DNA from: Pectinophora gossypiella
Taxonomy: Eukaryota; Arthropoda; Insecta; Lepidoptera; Gelechiidae
Reading direction: 5' to 3'
DNA length: 64,000 bases
NCBI RefSeq assembly: GCF_024362695.1
Contig: NC_065422.1
Coordinates: 1,178,001-1,242,000 of the forward strand
Shown: positions 51,541-61,675 of the stretch, in pieces
How positions within the stretch are numbered: the stretch's first letter is position 1
How the letters are laid out: each line of letters begins with the position of its first letter
The notes under the pieces: generated by a model
What the model was told of the DNA's origin: nothing
The model's input: only the letters and a program-made list of their open reading frames with translations
Database searches by the model: none
Program-made: the position numbers and the translations under genes

Positions 51541-52469
51541 TTTTATGGTATTGTTGTTTTTATGTTTATAAATGTTTCTTTTTTATATATTTATTTTAGG
51601 ATTTAAGTGCCTTTTTACTCTAGTTTTGAAGATTCCAAGATTTCAGTCAGGGAGAAACATTAGACTGGGCCAGGTGATTCCTTTAACGCTCTTATAAGGA
51701 ACGAAGATACAGTTTGTCTTATTGATAACTTGTCTCTTCCCACCCCTTAACGGATGACGAGCGTGAGATTATCAGTCATAATTACATCTCAACATTAGAC
51801 AGGAAGTAACTGTCGTAAACATTTTCATTATATCGACAAAACAATGCAGAATAAGTTAGCATTATCACAGCCGGGACATTCCATACAAAAATTTGGTTCT
51901 TACCGTGTGCCGCCTAACGTAAGTGCGAGCGAGACATAGTTCGTGCGCTCTCCCTCACTCCTTAGCAGTTTACGGCCATTCAAGACTAAATTAAGAGTCA
52001 AAGGGGATGAGCTCAGCGCCTGATACGAATAAGAATTAAAACTGCCTATTGCTTTCATCAGGCGTCGCGACTAAAGTGTTCTTAATTTTGACAGTTCCCC
52101 ATACTATTTGAGTAAACAAACATAATGCTTTGATTATATTTTTACACTATTACCCTTTGCGAAGTGTTGAACGGCAAAATCATAGTGATATATACGTATA
52201 TATTCTCTAAAGACTGGGAAGAAGAAAACTTAGAAAAACTTATTTTCAATCAAAACTGCCTTTTCCCAACTTACTGCTTTACTTCTTCGTAACTCATTCT
52301 TCAGATAGGATACACTCCACATTGCTCCACATTTTATAGCAATTTATCACGAGTTTTAGCTGGAAAGTATGGAGAACTGTCACAATTTAGGAACACTCAA
52401 CAGTGCTGCCTACATTACGAGCTTCTAATTTTTATCCTCATTGGAGTTACCGTACTAAAGGTAATTCTC
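51541..52469. other. Intergenic downstream of the terminal exon
   Basis: 51700-51780 resembles a LINE-F tail. 51883-51990 is a repeat shared with 58087-58215 ('ccgtgtgccgcctaacgtaa', 'actccttagcagtttacggc'). No coding signal. Confidence 0.4.
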
Positions 52470-52486
52470 TATTTATTTATTTATTT
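52470..52486 (-). promoter_or_regulatory. Candidate polyadenylation signal
   Basis: TTTATTTATTTATTTA on the plus strand gives overlapping AATAAA hexamers on the minus strand, about 120 nt downstream of the stop codon at 52604-52606. Confidence 0.5.
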
Positions 52487-52603
52487 ACATTTCGCGACTT
52501 TACAGTGCAGAAGCGCCAATGCGCCGTGAAACTTTAAATATAAACAGTATAATAAAAAACATATGAAACTTAAGTTTAAACAATATAAAAACATATTTAA
52601 TTT

Positions 52604-52898
52604 TCACACATCATTCATCATCTCGCAGAACCTCAGACACTCGCGACACACATACGTCCACTCACTTACAAACAGACCACACTCTGGTGCTGATGCAAGG
52701 AGTGCATTAAGCATGTGCACGGCACGGAGGAGTGGCGAGTGTGTGCGCGCCACAGTGCGCGCCTCCGACAAGGCCAGCAGCGGGTGGATGCGCGGCCGCA
52801 GGTTGTGTGTGGCCACGTTGGGGACGTACAGTCTCACCAGCTGCGTCACCAACTCCGGGCAGTCCGAACCACCACGTAACGTGCGGCAGGCATTTGTT
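52604..52898 (-). CDS. Terminal coding exon of an unidentified host gene
   Basis: On the minus strand an open frame of at least 95 codons ends at TGA (52606-52604). It is strongly GC-rich at third positions (CTG, GTG, CGC, GCC codons) in an AT-rich region. It encodes LVRLYVPNVATHNLRPRIHP, then LLALSEARTVARTHSPLLRA and VHMLNALLASAPECGLFVSE, ending CRECLRFCEMMNDV. The Leu-rich amphipathic pattern suits a helical-repeat (HEAT/armadillo-like) protein, but I do not recognise the family. An acceptor-like TATAG on the minus strand places the exon start near 52898. Further 5' exons are not visible to me. A polyadenylation signal follows. The plus-strand ORFs over it are shadows. Confidence 0.65.
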
Positions 52899-53103
52899 CT
52901 ATACTTACTATGGTATTAGGCTGGCATCATCAGGACGATTATAACCTCAAAATATCCGCGTATCAAATATCTCATTCAACGTCCAACAAAGCGATATCAG
53001 AGGAGAAGGACCAACAAAAGATGTTTTTGACAAAGACGAGTGTCCGTCCCGACATCGGGTTATTGAACGTGTCACACACAGATCATAAATACAAGGGAGA
53101 TAT
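52899..53103. other. Putative intron sequence of the minus-strand gene
   Basis: Sequence upstream (minus sense) of the terminal exon, with stops in the exon frame. No other feature recognised. Confidence 0.35.
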
Positions 53104-53255
53104 CGACCTCCGTGGTCCAGTCGTTGAGCGTTGGGCTCACGATTCGGAGGTCCTGGGTTCGATTGCCGGTGGGGACATATCACAAAAATTACTTTGTGGT
53201 CCCTAGTTTGGTTAGGACATTGCAGGCTGATCACCTGATTGTCCGAAAGTAAGTA
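53104..53255 (+). mobile_element. SINE-A 5' half
   Basis: Head GACCTCCGTGGTCCAGTCG, box B GGTTCGATTGC, body 'aggctgatcacctgattgtc'. The 3' half is lost. Confidence 0.8.
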
Positions 53256-53877
53256 CTAAAGAATATACTGCTTATAGAACGGTAACTCTCTGCCCCGCAC
53301 CAATTCGTATCGGGCGTCCACCTCACCCCCTCTGGGTATTACTTTAGTCTTAAACAGCCGTAAGCCAGGAGTAAGAGAGAAACCGCGGATTGTTAGTCTC
53401 GCTCGCATTAGAAATCAGAAATCAGAATCATTTATTCAACGTAATTATCATGGATAAACTTGTTGGAGGTCAATGTAACATTTTTGAATTTACGTCATTT
53501 CGCAAGGTGTTATGGCTGAGGAGAAGAAATGACAAGAAACTGCAACAACAACACATCTTTTAAATCAATGAGGGTGCATTACAAGTTATTTAATAACTAG
53601 AGGAACACATTAAATACCACATTTTTATCATTTAGGTAGTCATTAATCTTATAATAAGCTTTTTTACATAAAGTACCTAAGCTTTACATCAGCTTTAAAT
53701 TTATTTTCTGACAAATTTAAAATATTATCTGGTAGTTTTTATTATAAAACCGTATGCATAACCCCAAAAAAGATGAATTTAATTTCTTTAATCTAGAATT
53801 TTGAATAGGAATTTTATATTTACACTTTTTTATATGGAGTGACATTAAGAGTGTCATTTTTGTATGGAGTGTCCTGG
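53256..53877. other. No gene; repeat scraps
   Basis: 53270-53385 repeats 'attactttagtcttaaacag' and 'ccgtaagccaggagtaagag' (also 38220, 40990). 53410-53870 looks like an AT-rich LINE 3' region but was not assigned. Confidence 0.4.
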
Positions 53878-54035
53878 GTATGACAACGCCTATTTCCTAC
53901 AGAGGTAAGCAGAGACTATGGAATTCCATTTGCTTCGATCCTGTTCCCACCACATATATCTGGTTCAGAGTAGACCTTACTGAACGTTTTCTAAGGACAT
54001 CTCCATTTTGGGGGTCTTTTCAATTTGGTTCGTGG
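53878..54035 (-). mobile_element. LINE-E 3' fragment
   Basis: 'cctatttcctacagaggtaa', 'ccatttgcttcgatcctgtt', 'ctggttcagagtagacctta', 'tctaaggacatctccatttt'. Confidence 0.6.
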
Positions 54036-54129
54036 TATGTCGTAAGGCCTAACATGAGTTCTTAAGCGGTAACGCGCTGATGTTCAATTTACGGTGGTAA
54101 ATCTATGGATAAAAGGCATTAAACTGTAA

Positions 54130-54475
54130 TCCACATACATTCTTATTCTTCTTCTTCGTCGTTCCCTCACTGCTGAGGATCGCGACCACAGGTTATGGTT
54201 TTCCACTCGGTACGGCTATATGCTGCGTGGACCGCCCTCTGTATGCTGCCGCCTACCGTCTTCTTCAGGATGTCAGACCACCTCGTAGGCGCCCTTCCTC
54301 GCGCACGTTTGCCATCCATTTGCCCAACGATGATCTGCTTCTCCAAACTGCTTCGGAGACCGCATAATATGTCCGAAGAAGCTTAGGGCACGATTCCGGC
54401 ATATTCAGGAGAGCCGCGTCGTGATCTTGAGCTCTTTATATGGACTCATTCGTACGCATCGCAGTCCAAGGTATT
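54130..54475 (-). mobile_element. Probable LINE fragment
   Basis: 'cgtcgttccctcactgctga', 'ggatcgcgaccacaggttat', whose complement encodes VVAILSSEGTTKK. I associate this with a non-LTR ORF end, but I could not place the family firmly. Confidence 0.4.
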
Positions 54476-54739
54476 CAATATAGTTTGAAGCTTAGCTAGT
54501 ACTCGTTCCAAAACCCCTTCCCTACCTCAAGACTCCTATTGACAAAGTAATTAATGCGAAGACACGCGAGTATAATTATTATGTGCATTCAAGTCCGTCC
54601 CTTTGATGGCAATATGTGAACCCAATGGGGCATACATATTTATTGATGGTGTTTACTGTAAGGGTCTGATGACGCGGCATTGATGTCATTCGATATTTCA
54701 CATGACGAACGTCTTAGACCCGAAGAATTGCTTAAGAAC

Positions 54740-55000
54740 TTCTTCTTATCGGTGGGTTGTGAGGTGGAATACCAACCTCATCAACCCTGGTGTCAGGTTT
54801 ATTACTGAGCCGCCAAAGGCTGCAGCAGTAAATAGTAACCGGGACCAACGGCTTAACGTGCCTTCCGAAGCACGGATCATCTTACTTTCGGGCAATCAGG
54901 TGATCAGCATGTAATGTCTTAACGTATATCCCCACCGGGATTCGAACCCGGGGCCTTCGGATCGTGAGCCCAACGATCAACCACTGGACCACGGAGGCTT
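54740..55000 (-). mobile_element. SINE-A copy with central deletion
   Basis: Tail 'catcaaccctggtgtcaggt', central domain, head 'gggattcgaacccggggcct' and 'caaccactggaccacggagg'. The segment between 'gtaatgtcttaac' and the head is deleted. Confidence 0.82.
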
Positions 55001-55010
55001 TTATGTTATG

Positions 55011-55335
55011 GTATATTCCGTGGTCTAGTGGTCAGAGCGTTAGGCTCACGATCTGGAGGTCAGAGTTCGATTCCCGATGATTTCGACAATGTCCCCAAAT
55101 TGTCGAAATCACTCTGTGAGACTGTCCTTTGTTTGGTAAGGACTATTCAGGTTTGAATCACCTGATTGTCCGAAAAGGTAAGACGATTCCGTGCATCGGA
55201 GGGCACGTTAAGTCGTTGGTCCCGGCTATTAGCAGCAGCACGGAGCAGCGTGGTGGAGTATGCTCCCTACCCCCTCCGGTTGATTGAGGGGAGGCCTGTG
55301 CCCGGCAGTGGGACGTATATAGGCTGTTTATGTTA
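55011..55335 (+). mobile_element. SINE-B, full length
   Basis: Starts at the tRNA-like head 'ttccgtggtctagtggtcag', box B-like AGTTCGATTCC, body with a local inverted duplication ('gatttcgacaatgtcccc' and 'aaattgtcgaaatcactctg'), central domain, tail 'tgtgcccggcagtgggacgt'. It abuts the SINE-A at 54740 head to head. Confidence 0.85.
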
Positions 55336-55934
55336 TATTTATTTTTCCCTTTCGATTATGTCCGCTCAAACCTATTTCTGTTCTGTATACGGTCGTACTA
55401 TGTGGTTTTGTTGCAAGAGTGTTCACTTTCTCACACTCTACTACATATTTTAACATATCCAATCCTGAATAATGAAAGGCAAAAGCTAGTTCCAAGACTG
55501 ATATGTATCGCTTAAATACTCACGCCTACGCTCACCTTAGGGGTCGACAGACAGTACAATTCATTTGTTGACTAGTGTTAGATAGAGCATAATCGATTGG
55601 CGTAATTTCGACGGAAGGCAAGAGGGAAACCACTGCCCTATTTTTCCTTAAAAAAGTAGCATGTAAAATGCTACACCGACAAGAGCGTGGCTCTTAAATT
55701 GATGATGATGAATTTCGACTGATACATCAGTTTTACTGCTAATAGCCGGGACCGACGTCTTAACGTGCCTTCCGAAGAAATCTTCTTACTTTTTCGGACA
55801 ATTTAAAAGTTATGTATGTATGTATGTATGCAGGTAATTTACCAAAAACAGGACAGTCTTACAAAGTAATACTAGTTAATTTTAAATGAATTAATAATTT
55901 GGATTATAATTGATTCTTAGCAGGACGAATACAT
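55336..55934. other. No gene; LINE tail and SINE-B scrap
   Basis: 55610-55712: LINE 3' end (+) 'aaggcaagagggaaaccact', 'gctacaccgacaagagcgtg', (GAT)n. 55738-55860: antisense SINE-B centre interrupted by a (TATG)n run. Confidence 0.5.
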
Positions 55935-56460
55935 AAATAGGCTATTTTCCAACAAGTCAAATCAGTTACTTTTTACTAAACGTCAAAACACGAAATCACT
56001 ATGGAATTTGTATGAATAATCACACTCTTGACGTCAAAGAAAATCTTGATAAAACGTAGGACTTATTATTACGTTTTTTTTTAATTAAAATTCATAAATA
56101 AATTAAATAGAAAAATGTTTTACGTTAGTTTTAGATCTGTCTTTATTTAGTGATCAGCCCGGTCTGCATGACAACCGAATTTATAGCGCGGCGCGAATTA
56201 TAGCGTGCGTTTGGACCAATAAACGTAGATAAGTAATACGTAGTAGGAGTAGTAAAGTAATACGTAGATGGACGTCAAACGGCTATTGGTCGAAGTGCTC
56301 AATATAATTAGCGCGTCGCGCGGCGCGGTTGTCATGCAAATCCGGCTAAATTTCATAATTTATCTTAAACCTAGTATACGGCCCAACAGTAAACCTGCCA
56401 AATACGGTAGACAGCTAATTTATTTAGTACCTAAAATTTCAGGGAAAAAATCCAATAACT
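55935..56460 (+). repeat. Repeat J copy split by a GC-rich foldback MITE
   Basis: Repeat J: 'agttactttttactaaacgt', 'acgaaatcactatggaattt', resuming at 56346 with 'aaatttcataatttatc' (compare 34770). Between them, 56156-56345 has arms 'tgcatgacaaccgaatttat', 'agcgcggcgcgaatta' and, inverted, 'taattagcgcgtcgcgcggc', 'gcggttgtcatgcaaatccg'. Confidence 0.65.
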
Positions 56461-56769
56461 TCCATTAGTACCATTAATAATCAATTTTTTACTTGAATCC
56501 ACTTGAGGGAAGATCGGATTTTTAAGTACACGCTTTTAGGTAGGATAGTACTGTTATTATAAAAATATTTTTTTAAATTAAAATCCGACTACGTGAAAAT
56601 ACTACGCTTTAAAAAGTATGAAACATCATTTAGAAATTAATTCGTAATAGACGGCGATACAGCTCGGTGAGGTACGGGTACTTAGCTCATCTTGCGATGG
56701 ATGTACTCTGACTACCCCAATTGGGATATAGTCGTGGGCTAATGATGTGTTATGTTACATCCTAAATCT
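56461..56769. other. AT-rich spacer and repeat T
   Basis: 56645-56760 is an uninterrupted repeat T ('gacggcgatacagctcggtg', 'ctgactaccccaattgggat', 'atagtcgtgggct'). Confidence 0.5.
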
Positions 56770-57320
56770 AATACAGGGTGTTAGTGACATGGTAACGAAC
56801 TAAGGGGCATGATTCAGACGATGATACTGAGATAATATATATATATATATTTTTAATTATTTTCAATTCTATACTTTTGCGATGGGAAATTCCACTTGAT
56901 ATTAACACAGAATAATCAGCTGTATCACCCCTCTCAGTATTTAATAATAATAAAAAAGTTTATTTCGGTAAAATCTACGACACACATATTATTTATTTAT
57001 TTATACACGATATCTATTTGTTACGATGTCACTTATACGGTTACACCCCATACAAGGACATACATGTAGCCATACAAGTAGGTACGCATGGGTGTTAGTA
57101 ACATCGTAACGAAAACTTTGAGGGATGATTTAGACCATGATTCGGAGTCGATATCAAGTGGAATTTCCTGTCGGAAAAGTCATGAAAATTTTAGTTGTTT
57201 TTTTATCAGTTTCAGTTCGATACTTTTGCGGCGGAAAATTCCACTTTTAATTTAACTTTTAATCATGGTCTGGATCATCCCTCAAAGTTTTCGTTACGTT
57301 GTCACTAACACCCTGTATAG
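56770..57320. mobile_element. Two MITE-M copies
   Basis: 56770-56940: diverged ('tacagggtgttagtgacatg', 'gaaattccacttgatattaa'). 57090-57319: the best copy, left arm 'gggtgttagtaacatcgtaa' and 'cgaaaactttgagggatgat', right arm 'tcatccctcaaagttttcgt' and 'tacgttgtcactaacaccct'. Arms about 95 bp; no coding. Confidence 0.78.
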
Positions 57321-58086
57321 GTGAGTCGTGTCGCCGCCTACAGTCGAGCCAACTTTGTTAGCAAATAATCATCTAAGGACAACTAATTCAACTAATGTAA
57401 GTGCGTATCCCGATGCTTATTTATTGTCTCATGGAATTCGATTATGTGACTCCCCTCGCTAAGGGGGAAAACCACAGACTAAAGCAAGCAATAACATAAA
57501 ATTTGCTGCAGTAGTTTTAGGCGGATGAGATGTTCGTTATGTAAAAAATGAGGACACAAAGTGAGAATACCCATATTCTCAGAGTATGAAACTAAAACCA
57601 AAGGCTATCCATTAGATATATAAAAAATATAATAGTAATAATAAAAAAGTTTATTTAGGTAGAACCTGCAACACACATATACATTTACAACATTAAAATA
57701 TACACACATTAATATTTAGTTGGAAAACATAAAGGTATACGGGTGCCGCAGTTCACCAAAAAAGGCCAGGGTTCAGTGAAAATTTACCCAGAGGGCAACA
57801 CTGATTTTCAACCCACGACGATCGGTGAAACGCGAGTACCCGTACAATAAATTAAAAAAATAAATAAAGAGTACAAAAAACGACTTATTGTTTATACATC
57901 GAAGGCAGAAATAAAACAATAAAAGAAAGAAATATTACAATAAAAGAAGGAACTACAAGTGAGTAGTGAAAGCAGTGTGTAGCTATGGTGCATGTGATGT
58001 GAGTGCTATGTAGTGTGATAATCTTACCTACTTGGGTGTGATTCTCTTAGAGAATTTCGCCTTAGCCTCTCTGTTCAACCTGGACA
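57321..58086. other. No gene; LINE tails
   Basis: 57505-57565 is a LINE-Q tail. 57625-57850 looks like an antisense LINE end ('agtttatttaggtagaacct'). AT-rich elsewhere. Confidence 0.45.
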
Positions 58087-58148
58087 CTCCGTACAAAAAT
58101 TTCATTTTTACCGTGTGCCGCCTCACGCGTTAGTGTGAGCAGGACATC

Positions 58149-58183
<35 letters not shown>

Positions 58184-58215
58184 TCCTTAGCGGATTACCG
58201 CCATTTAGACTGCAC
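58087..58215 (+). repeat. Dispersed repeat with a (CT)n expansion
   Basis: Shared with 51883-51990 ('ccgtgtgccgcctcacgcg', 'tactccttagcggattaccg'). It contains (CT)n of about 30 bp at 58151-58181, where the other copy has only 'cgctctccctcac'. Confidence 0.6.
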
Positions 58216-58268
58216 ACACTGCGTGTTATTAATATTTAATCATTAAAATGTTTTTTTTTTGTTCACAG

Positions 58269-58305
58269 ATGAAGTAGTTCCCGTTGATACCACGACGACT
58301 ATAAG
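58269..58305 (+). CDS. Candidate 37-nt coding micro-exon
   Basis: A strong acceptor (T-run then GTTCACAG, ending 58268) is followed 37 nt later by a donor, AAG|GTAAAG (58306). After the first two bases the frame is open: EVVPVDTTTTI. One other frame has an in-frame TAG. No neighbouring exon was found, so gene identity is unknown. It could be a chance pairing of splice-like sequences. Confidence 0.35.
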
Positions 58306-58428
58306 GTAAAGCAAACTTTTTAATTATATGATATTACTATAATCTTTATTTTCAGACTCAGACCCATACTAGGATAACAAATTTCAATTGGCATTGCAAT
58401 AAAATAAGATAAAAGTAAAGTTATCAAG

Positions 58429-58760
58429 TTCTTCTTCTTCTATCGTGTGGGTTGTGAGGTGGAGTACCAACCTCATCAACCCTGGTGTCAGGGTTACTAT
58501 TGAGCCGCCAGAGGCCCCTGACATGGCTCATGTATCGACTACTTACTTACATCAGTAAGTAGTAACCGGGACCAACGGCTTAACGTGCCTTCCGAAGCAC
58601 GGATCATCTTACTTTTTGGACAATCAGGTGATCAGCCTGTAATGTCCTAACCAAACTAGGGATCACAAAGTGATTTTTGTGATATGTCCCCACCGGGATT
58701 CGAACCCGGGACCTCCGGGTCGTGAGCCCAACGCTCAACCACTAGACCACGGAGGCCGTT
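58429..58760 (-). mobile_element. SINE-A, full length, best copy
   Basis: Antisense complete element: GAA tail, 'catcaaccctggtgtcaggg', 'aaccgggaccaacggcttaa', central domain, 'gggattcgaacccgggacct', head 'caaccactagaccacggagg'. Box B is perfect; box A in sense reads TGGTCTAGTGG. Confidence 0.9.
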
Positions 58761-59639
58761 CTCAAGTCATTTTTTTTTTTTCGAAAAATTTTATATTTTT
58801 TACAGGATCGGCTTTTTAACATTCGAGCATAATTTAGATTTTAAATACAAATAAAATTTTAACAGCAAATAATTTACTGTATTAAACACATAACATAATA
58901 GAATTATTCTCAATAAACTGATTGAATTACAAAAAAATCTTAAATCAAAAAACTTAAAAAAATATTATTTCTTATTCTTTTATTTAAAAAACGAACTTAA
59001 AAAATCTTGGCAAGTCTAAATTGGTTTAAAATAATGATGTCAGCTATTTTTCACTTTCGCTTGATCCATTATTTACGGAACATCCTGTATACTCTGGTAT
59101 GGATATCGCTAATCCCAATGGAGGATCAGTCAAATGGATTTTCTTACGTTTTTAAATATTTCCAGAAGCGTGAGTGTCGTATGAGGCTTTTAACTCTCGA
59201 TTTATTAGGGTACCGCAAACAAATGTCGAAATTTTTAAATGTTTACCGAATAATAGTTTAGATACTTGTAGATTATCTGAACCTACCTCATAAAACCAAT
59301 ATTTGTAACAGATTACTTTTGCAAATCTATTTTTTTTTAAATAAATATTATCTATTTTCTATATTTCTATAATAAAATTAATTTGTTTATAGGAGTACAT
59401 TGTCGATTTATCTGTAGTGTGCGTAATAGTTAGATAAAATACCTTGTCTACAAAACTAAAGAAGTCCCCAGTTCGATTCCCAGGCTTGTTAAATATACGT
59501 ATGTAAATAACTTAGTCATCAAAATTTACTCGTGTATAGTATTTCTCCACAAACACCAGTTTTTCTTTTTCATCCATACTAAAATCAATTATATTATTAT
59601 TATTCCTATTGTGCTTATGTTTTATTCGTATGTTTATGT
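58761..59639. other. AT-rich stretch without recognised feature
   Basis: About 880 bp, extremely AT-rich. The 84-codon plus-strand frame at 59007-59261 has no recognisable motif. 'cagttcgattcccagg' near 59470 is a lone box B-like scrap. Confidence 0.45.
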
Positions 59640-59805
59640 CCTTTATATATGTTGTTGTGCAATAAAGTATTATTGATTGATTGAATCAAAATAAAATAGT
59701 TTTCTTTTATGCTCGGTATCAGTGAGAAAGATTGATAACAGACTGTGGGATTTTTATAGCCTCTGCTTACCCCGGGGGTAAATAGGCGTGAGTTTATCTA
59801 GGAAT
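59640..59805 (+). mobile_element. LINE-P and LINE-E tails
   Basis: 59640-59690 'tgtcctttatatatgttgtt', 'gtgcaataaagtattattga'. 59755-59805 'ctctgcttaccccgggggta', 'aataggcgtgagtttatcta'. Confidence 0.55.
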
Positions 59806-59814
59806 GTGTTTTTA

Positions 59815-59995
59815 TTCATTTGATTTACCCACTGGACACCTCAAGGCGGGTATACAAGTCAAGGAAGACCGCGAAAAAGATGGTATGACAACCTCAATGC
59901 TTATCGGAGGGATTGGCCGGAGATCGCGCTGTCGACAGAAGGGGAAAAATCAAGGGGAGGCCTTTGGTCAGTAGTGGTATCGAATAGGCTAGATA
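59815..59995 (+). pseudogene. RTE-like ORF2 C-terminal fragment (second family)
   Basis: One frame reads RWYDNLNAYRRDWPEIAL, typical of the RPRxRWxDDLxxxRxxW ending of insect RTE-like ORF2. It is followed by 'ggggaggcctttggtcagta', the degraded equivalent of GEAFxQQW. Frameshifts flank it. Confidence 0.65.
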
Positions 59996-60154
59996 AGATT
60001 TACCAAAAATATTTAAATTAATCAAGACTGTTTATAAAAATCGTATCGTCGTCAGTCGTTTGTTTGCGTTTAAAAATCGAACTAGCTTAAATTACAACCA
60101 ACACTTGCTGCGGAACCCAGCTTAAATTCCACGATTCAGTGTTGCCATATTTTT

Positions 60155-60331
60155 TTATCTCAAAGCTCTTGAGAGTGTGATCCAGTCAAGTGGCGTCTTT
60201 ACTTTTTGCCATTTTTTTTTCAATCCATTAACCTGAATTGCATCGCTCGTTTCTTGTAGTGCTTTGAATTCTTTATCTCTCTTCTTCTTTGGATTTAAAG
60301 CGAGACGGAAAATCTTGTAAGGGATAGCATT
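60155..60331 (-). pseudogene. MADF/SANT-like domain scrap
   Basis: The minus frame between stops at 60334 and 60155 reads NAIPYKIFRLALNPKKKRDK, then EFKALQETSDAIQVNG, then LKKKWQKVKTPLDW. Charged residues, FKALQE and KKKWQKVKT, resemble helices 2 and 3 of MADF (Myb/SANT-like) domains, but about seven residues before KKKW are missing. No ATG context, so an exon relic or degraded transposon-associated gene is likely. Only 57 codons; call tentative. Confidence 0.35.
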
Positions 60332-60769
60332 TTAATCTGATAACAAAATACCGGTGGTTGGTTAGTGCACTAACACGCCCCAGACGCGTAAATACGCGTA
60401 AATAATGCGTTGGGATTTCTACATAGAAATCCTACTCCAATACCTCCCAGACGGTGAAAGAAAGAAAGAAAGAAAAAACATGGTGACGAACAGGAGTTAT
60501 ATTTCTAGGTTAATATGTGTACTCCACACAAAAAGCTCGTTCTGACACAGACACTAGACAGATGTACTGTTTACCGATTTACCCCATGCGTGCGAAAGAG
60601 ACAGACAGTTCGCTCGCGCTAAGAATGCAATTTAAGGTAGAAAATCAAGCTCGGAGCAGAGTGTCCCTTCTTACCGTGTTAGTCTTTGGGTTACCTGTGA
60701 TTCTCCACCCTATTAGGGACCAAAGGCGTAAAGGTTTAAAAATGGTCATTTCTCAGAAAGAAACTAGTG
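60332..60769. other. No recognised feature
   Basis: A (GAAA)n run lies near 60460. 'acgcgtaaatacgcgtaaat' is a local tandem. No gene. Confidence 0.4.
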
Positions 60770-60880
60770 TATGTAGTCGTTACATGAACCATGTCAGGGG
60801 CCTTTCGCTCAATAATAACCCTGACGCCAGGGTTTATGAGGTTGGTATTCCTCCTCACAACCCACACGATAAGAAGAGGA
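60770..60880 (+). mobile_element. SINE-A 3' end
   Basis: 'catgtcaggggcctttcgct', 'taaccctgacgccagggttt', 'cacacgataagaagagga'. Confidence 0.7.
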
Positions 60881-61305
60881 TTAGAAAGAAAGAAGAAAAA
60901 GATAAAGGAATACCACAGAGCAGATAAACAACAAAACACGGAATAACACATAACTTACAATCAAAACCCGTAATAAAAACAGCATACACAAGAGAGTACA
61001 AATAAATCTAGACACACGGGAGCGTGTCAAGCCAAGTTCAGCAAGTAACAGAACTGGCGAGCAGCACCGTGTGTAATACTACACGAACCATTTAGAGCCA
61101 ATCTTGACCCCCTCATAATTCAAAAACTATTTCTTATATTGACACTTGCGAGATACATAATTATGTGCTTCAAATTTCATAAACACATCTCAAACGGTTA
61201 TGTTGATATTATCGCCCAAAAATCGTCATTTTTATCACTGACTGACTTATAGATGATAGATCAAATGTTGTCGATGTGATAGATAGATGGGATTATATTC
61301 CGTCG
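60881..61305. other. No recognised feature
   Basis: About 425 bp, no element recognised. Confidence 0.4.
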
Positions 61306-61387
61306 CTTCATTCTTCAGATATAATATAAATCAATACAAGGTAGTCCCTTAACCTGTCTTGATTTATATTATATCTGAAGAATGAAG
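61306..61387. repeat. Perfect 28-bp inverted repeat (82-nt hairpin)
   Basis: Left arm 61306-61333 and right arm 61360-61387 are exact complements ('cttcattcttcagatataat' continuing 'ataaatca'), with a 26-nt loop. The pairing continues outward with one mismatch ('gtcg' against 'gtcc'). It could be a small MITE or a transcribed hairpin. Confidence 0.8.
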
Positions 61388-61436
61388 GGACTCATATAAT
61401 AATGATCGAACTTCACTTAGAAATGTCGTTTGATCA

Positions 61437-61675
61437 TCAATCAATCAATCAATAATACTTTATTGCACAACAACATATACAAAGGACATAAATTAAAACA
61501 CATAATAACGGGTTCTTACCGCGTTTAAATGGGGATATGAGACTCCCATTAGAACCCGTTATCATGTGTTTTAATTATGATAATAACCGCGTAAACTTAA
61601 AACAAAGGACATAAACATACGAATAAAACATAAGCACAACATCAATAATCATCATCATCTATAATTTATATATTT
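61437..61675 (-). mobile_element. LINE-P tail split by a 109-bp inverted-repeat retroposon
   Basis: Antisense LINE-P ('caatcaatcaataatacttt', 'attgcacaacaacatataca') is interrupted at 61493-61601 and resumes with 'acatacgaataaaacataag'. The insert is palindromic ('acacataataacgggttctt' against 'aacccgttatcatgtgtttt'). A perfect 14-bp duplication, 'acaaaggacataaa', lies at 61479-61492 and 61602-61615. Confidence 0.85.

Noticed and set aside
52563..52944. Plus-strand ORFs of 118 and 70 codons
   Set aside because: Antisense to the GC-rich minus-strand exon, whose codon usage and stop/polyadenylation arrangement are far more gene-like.
59007..59261. 84-codon plus-strand ORF
   Set aside because: In extremely AT-rich DNA with no motif, codon bias or splice context.
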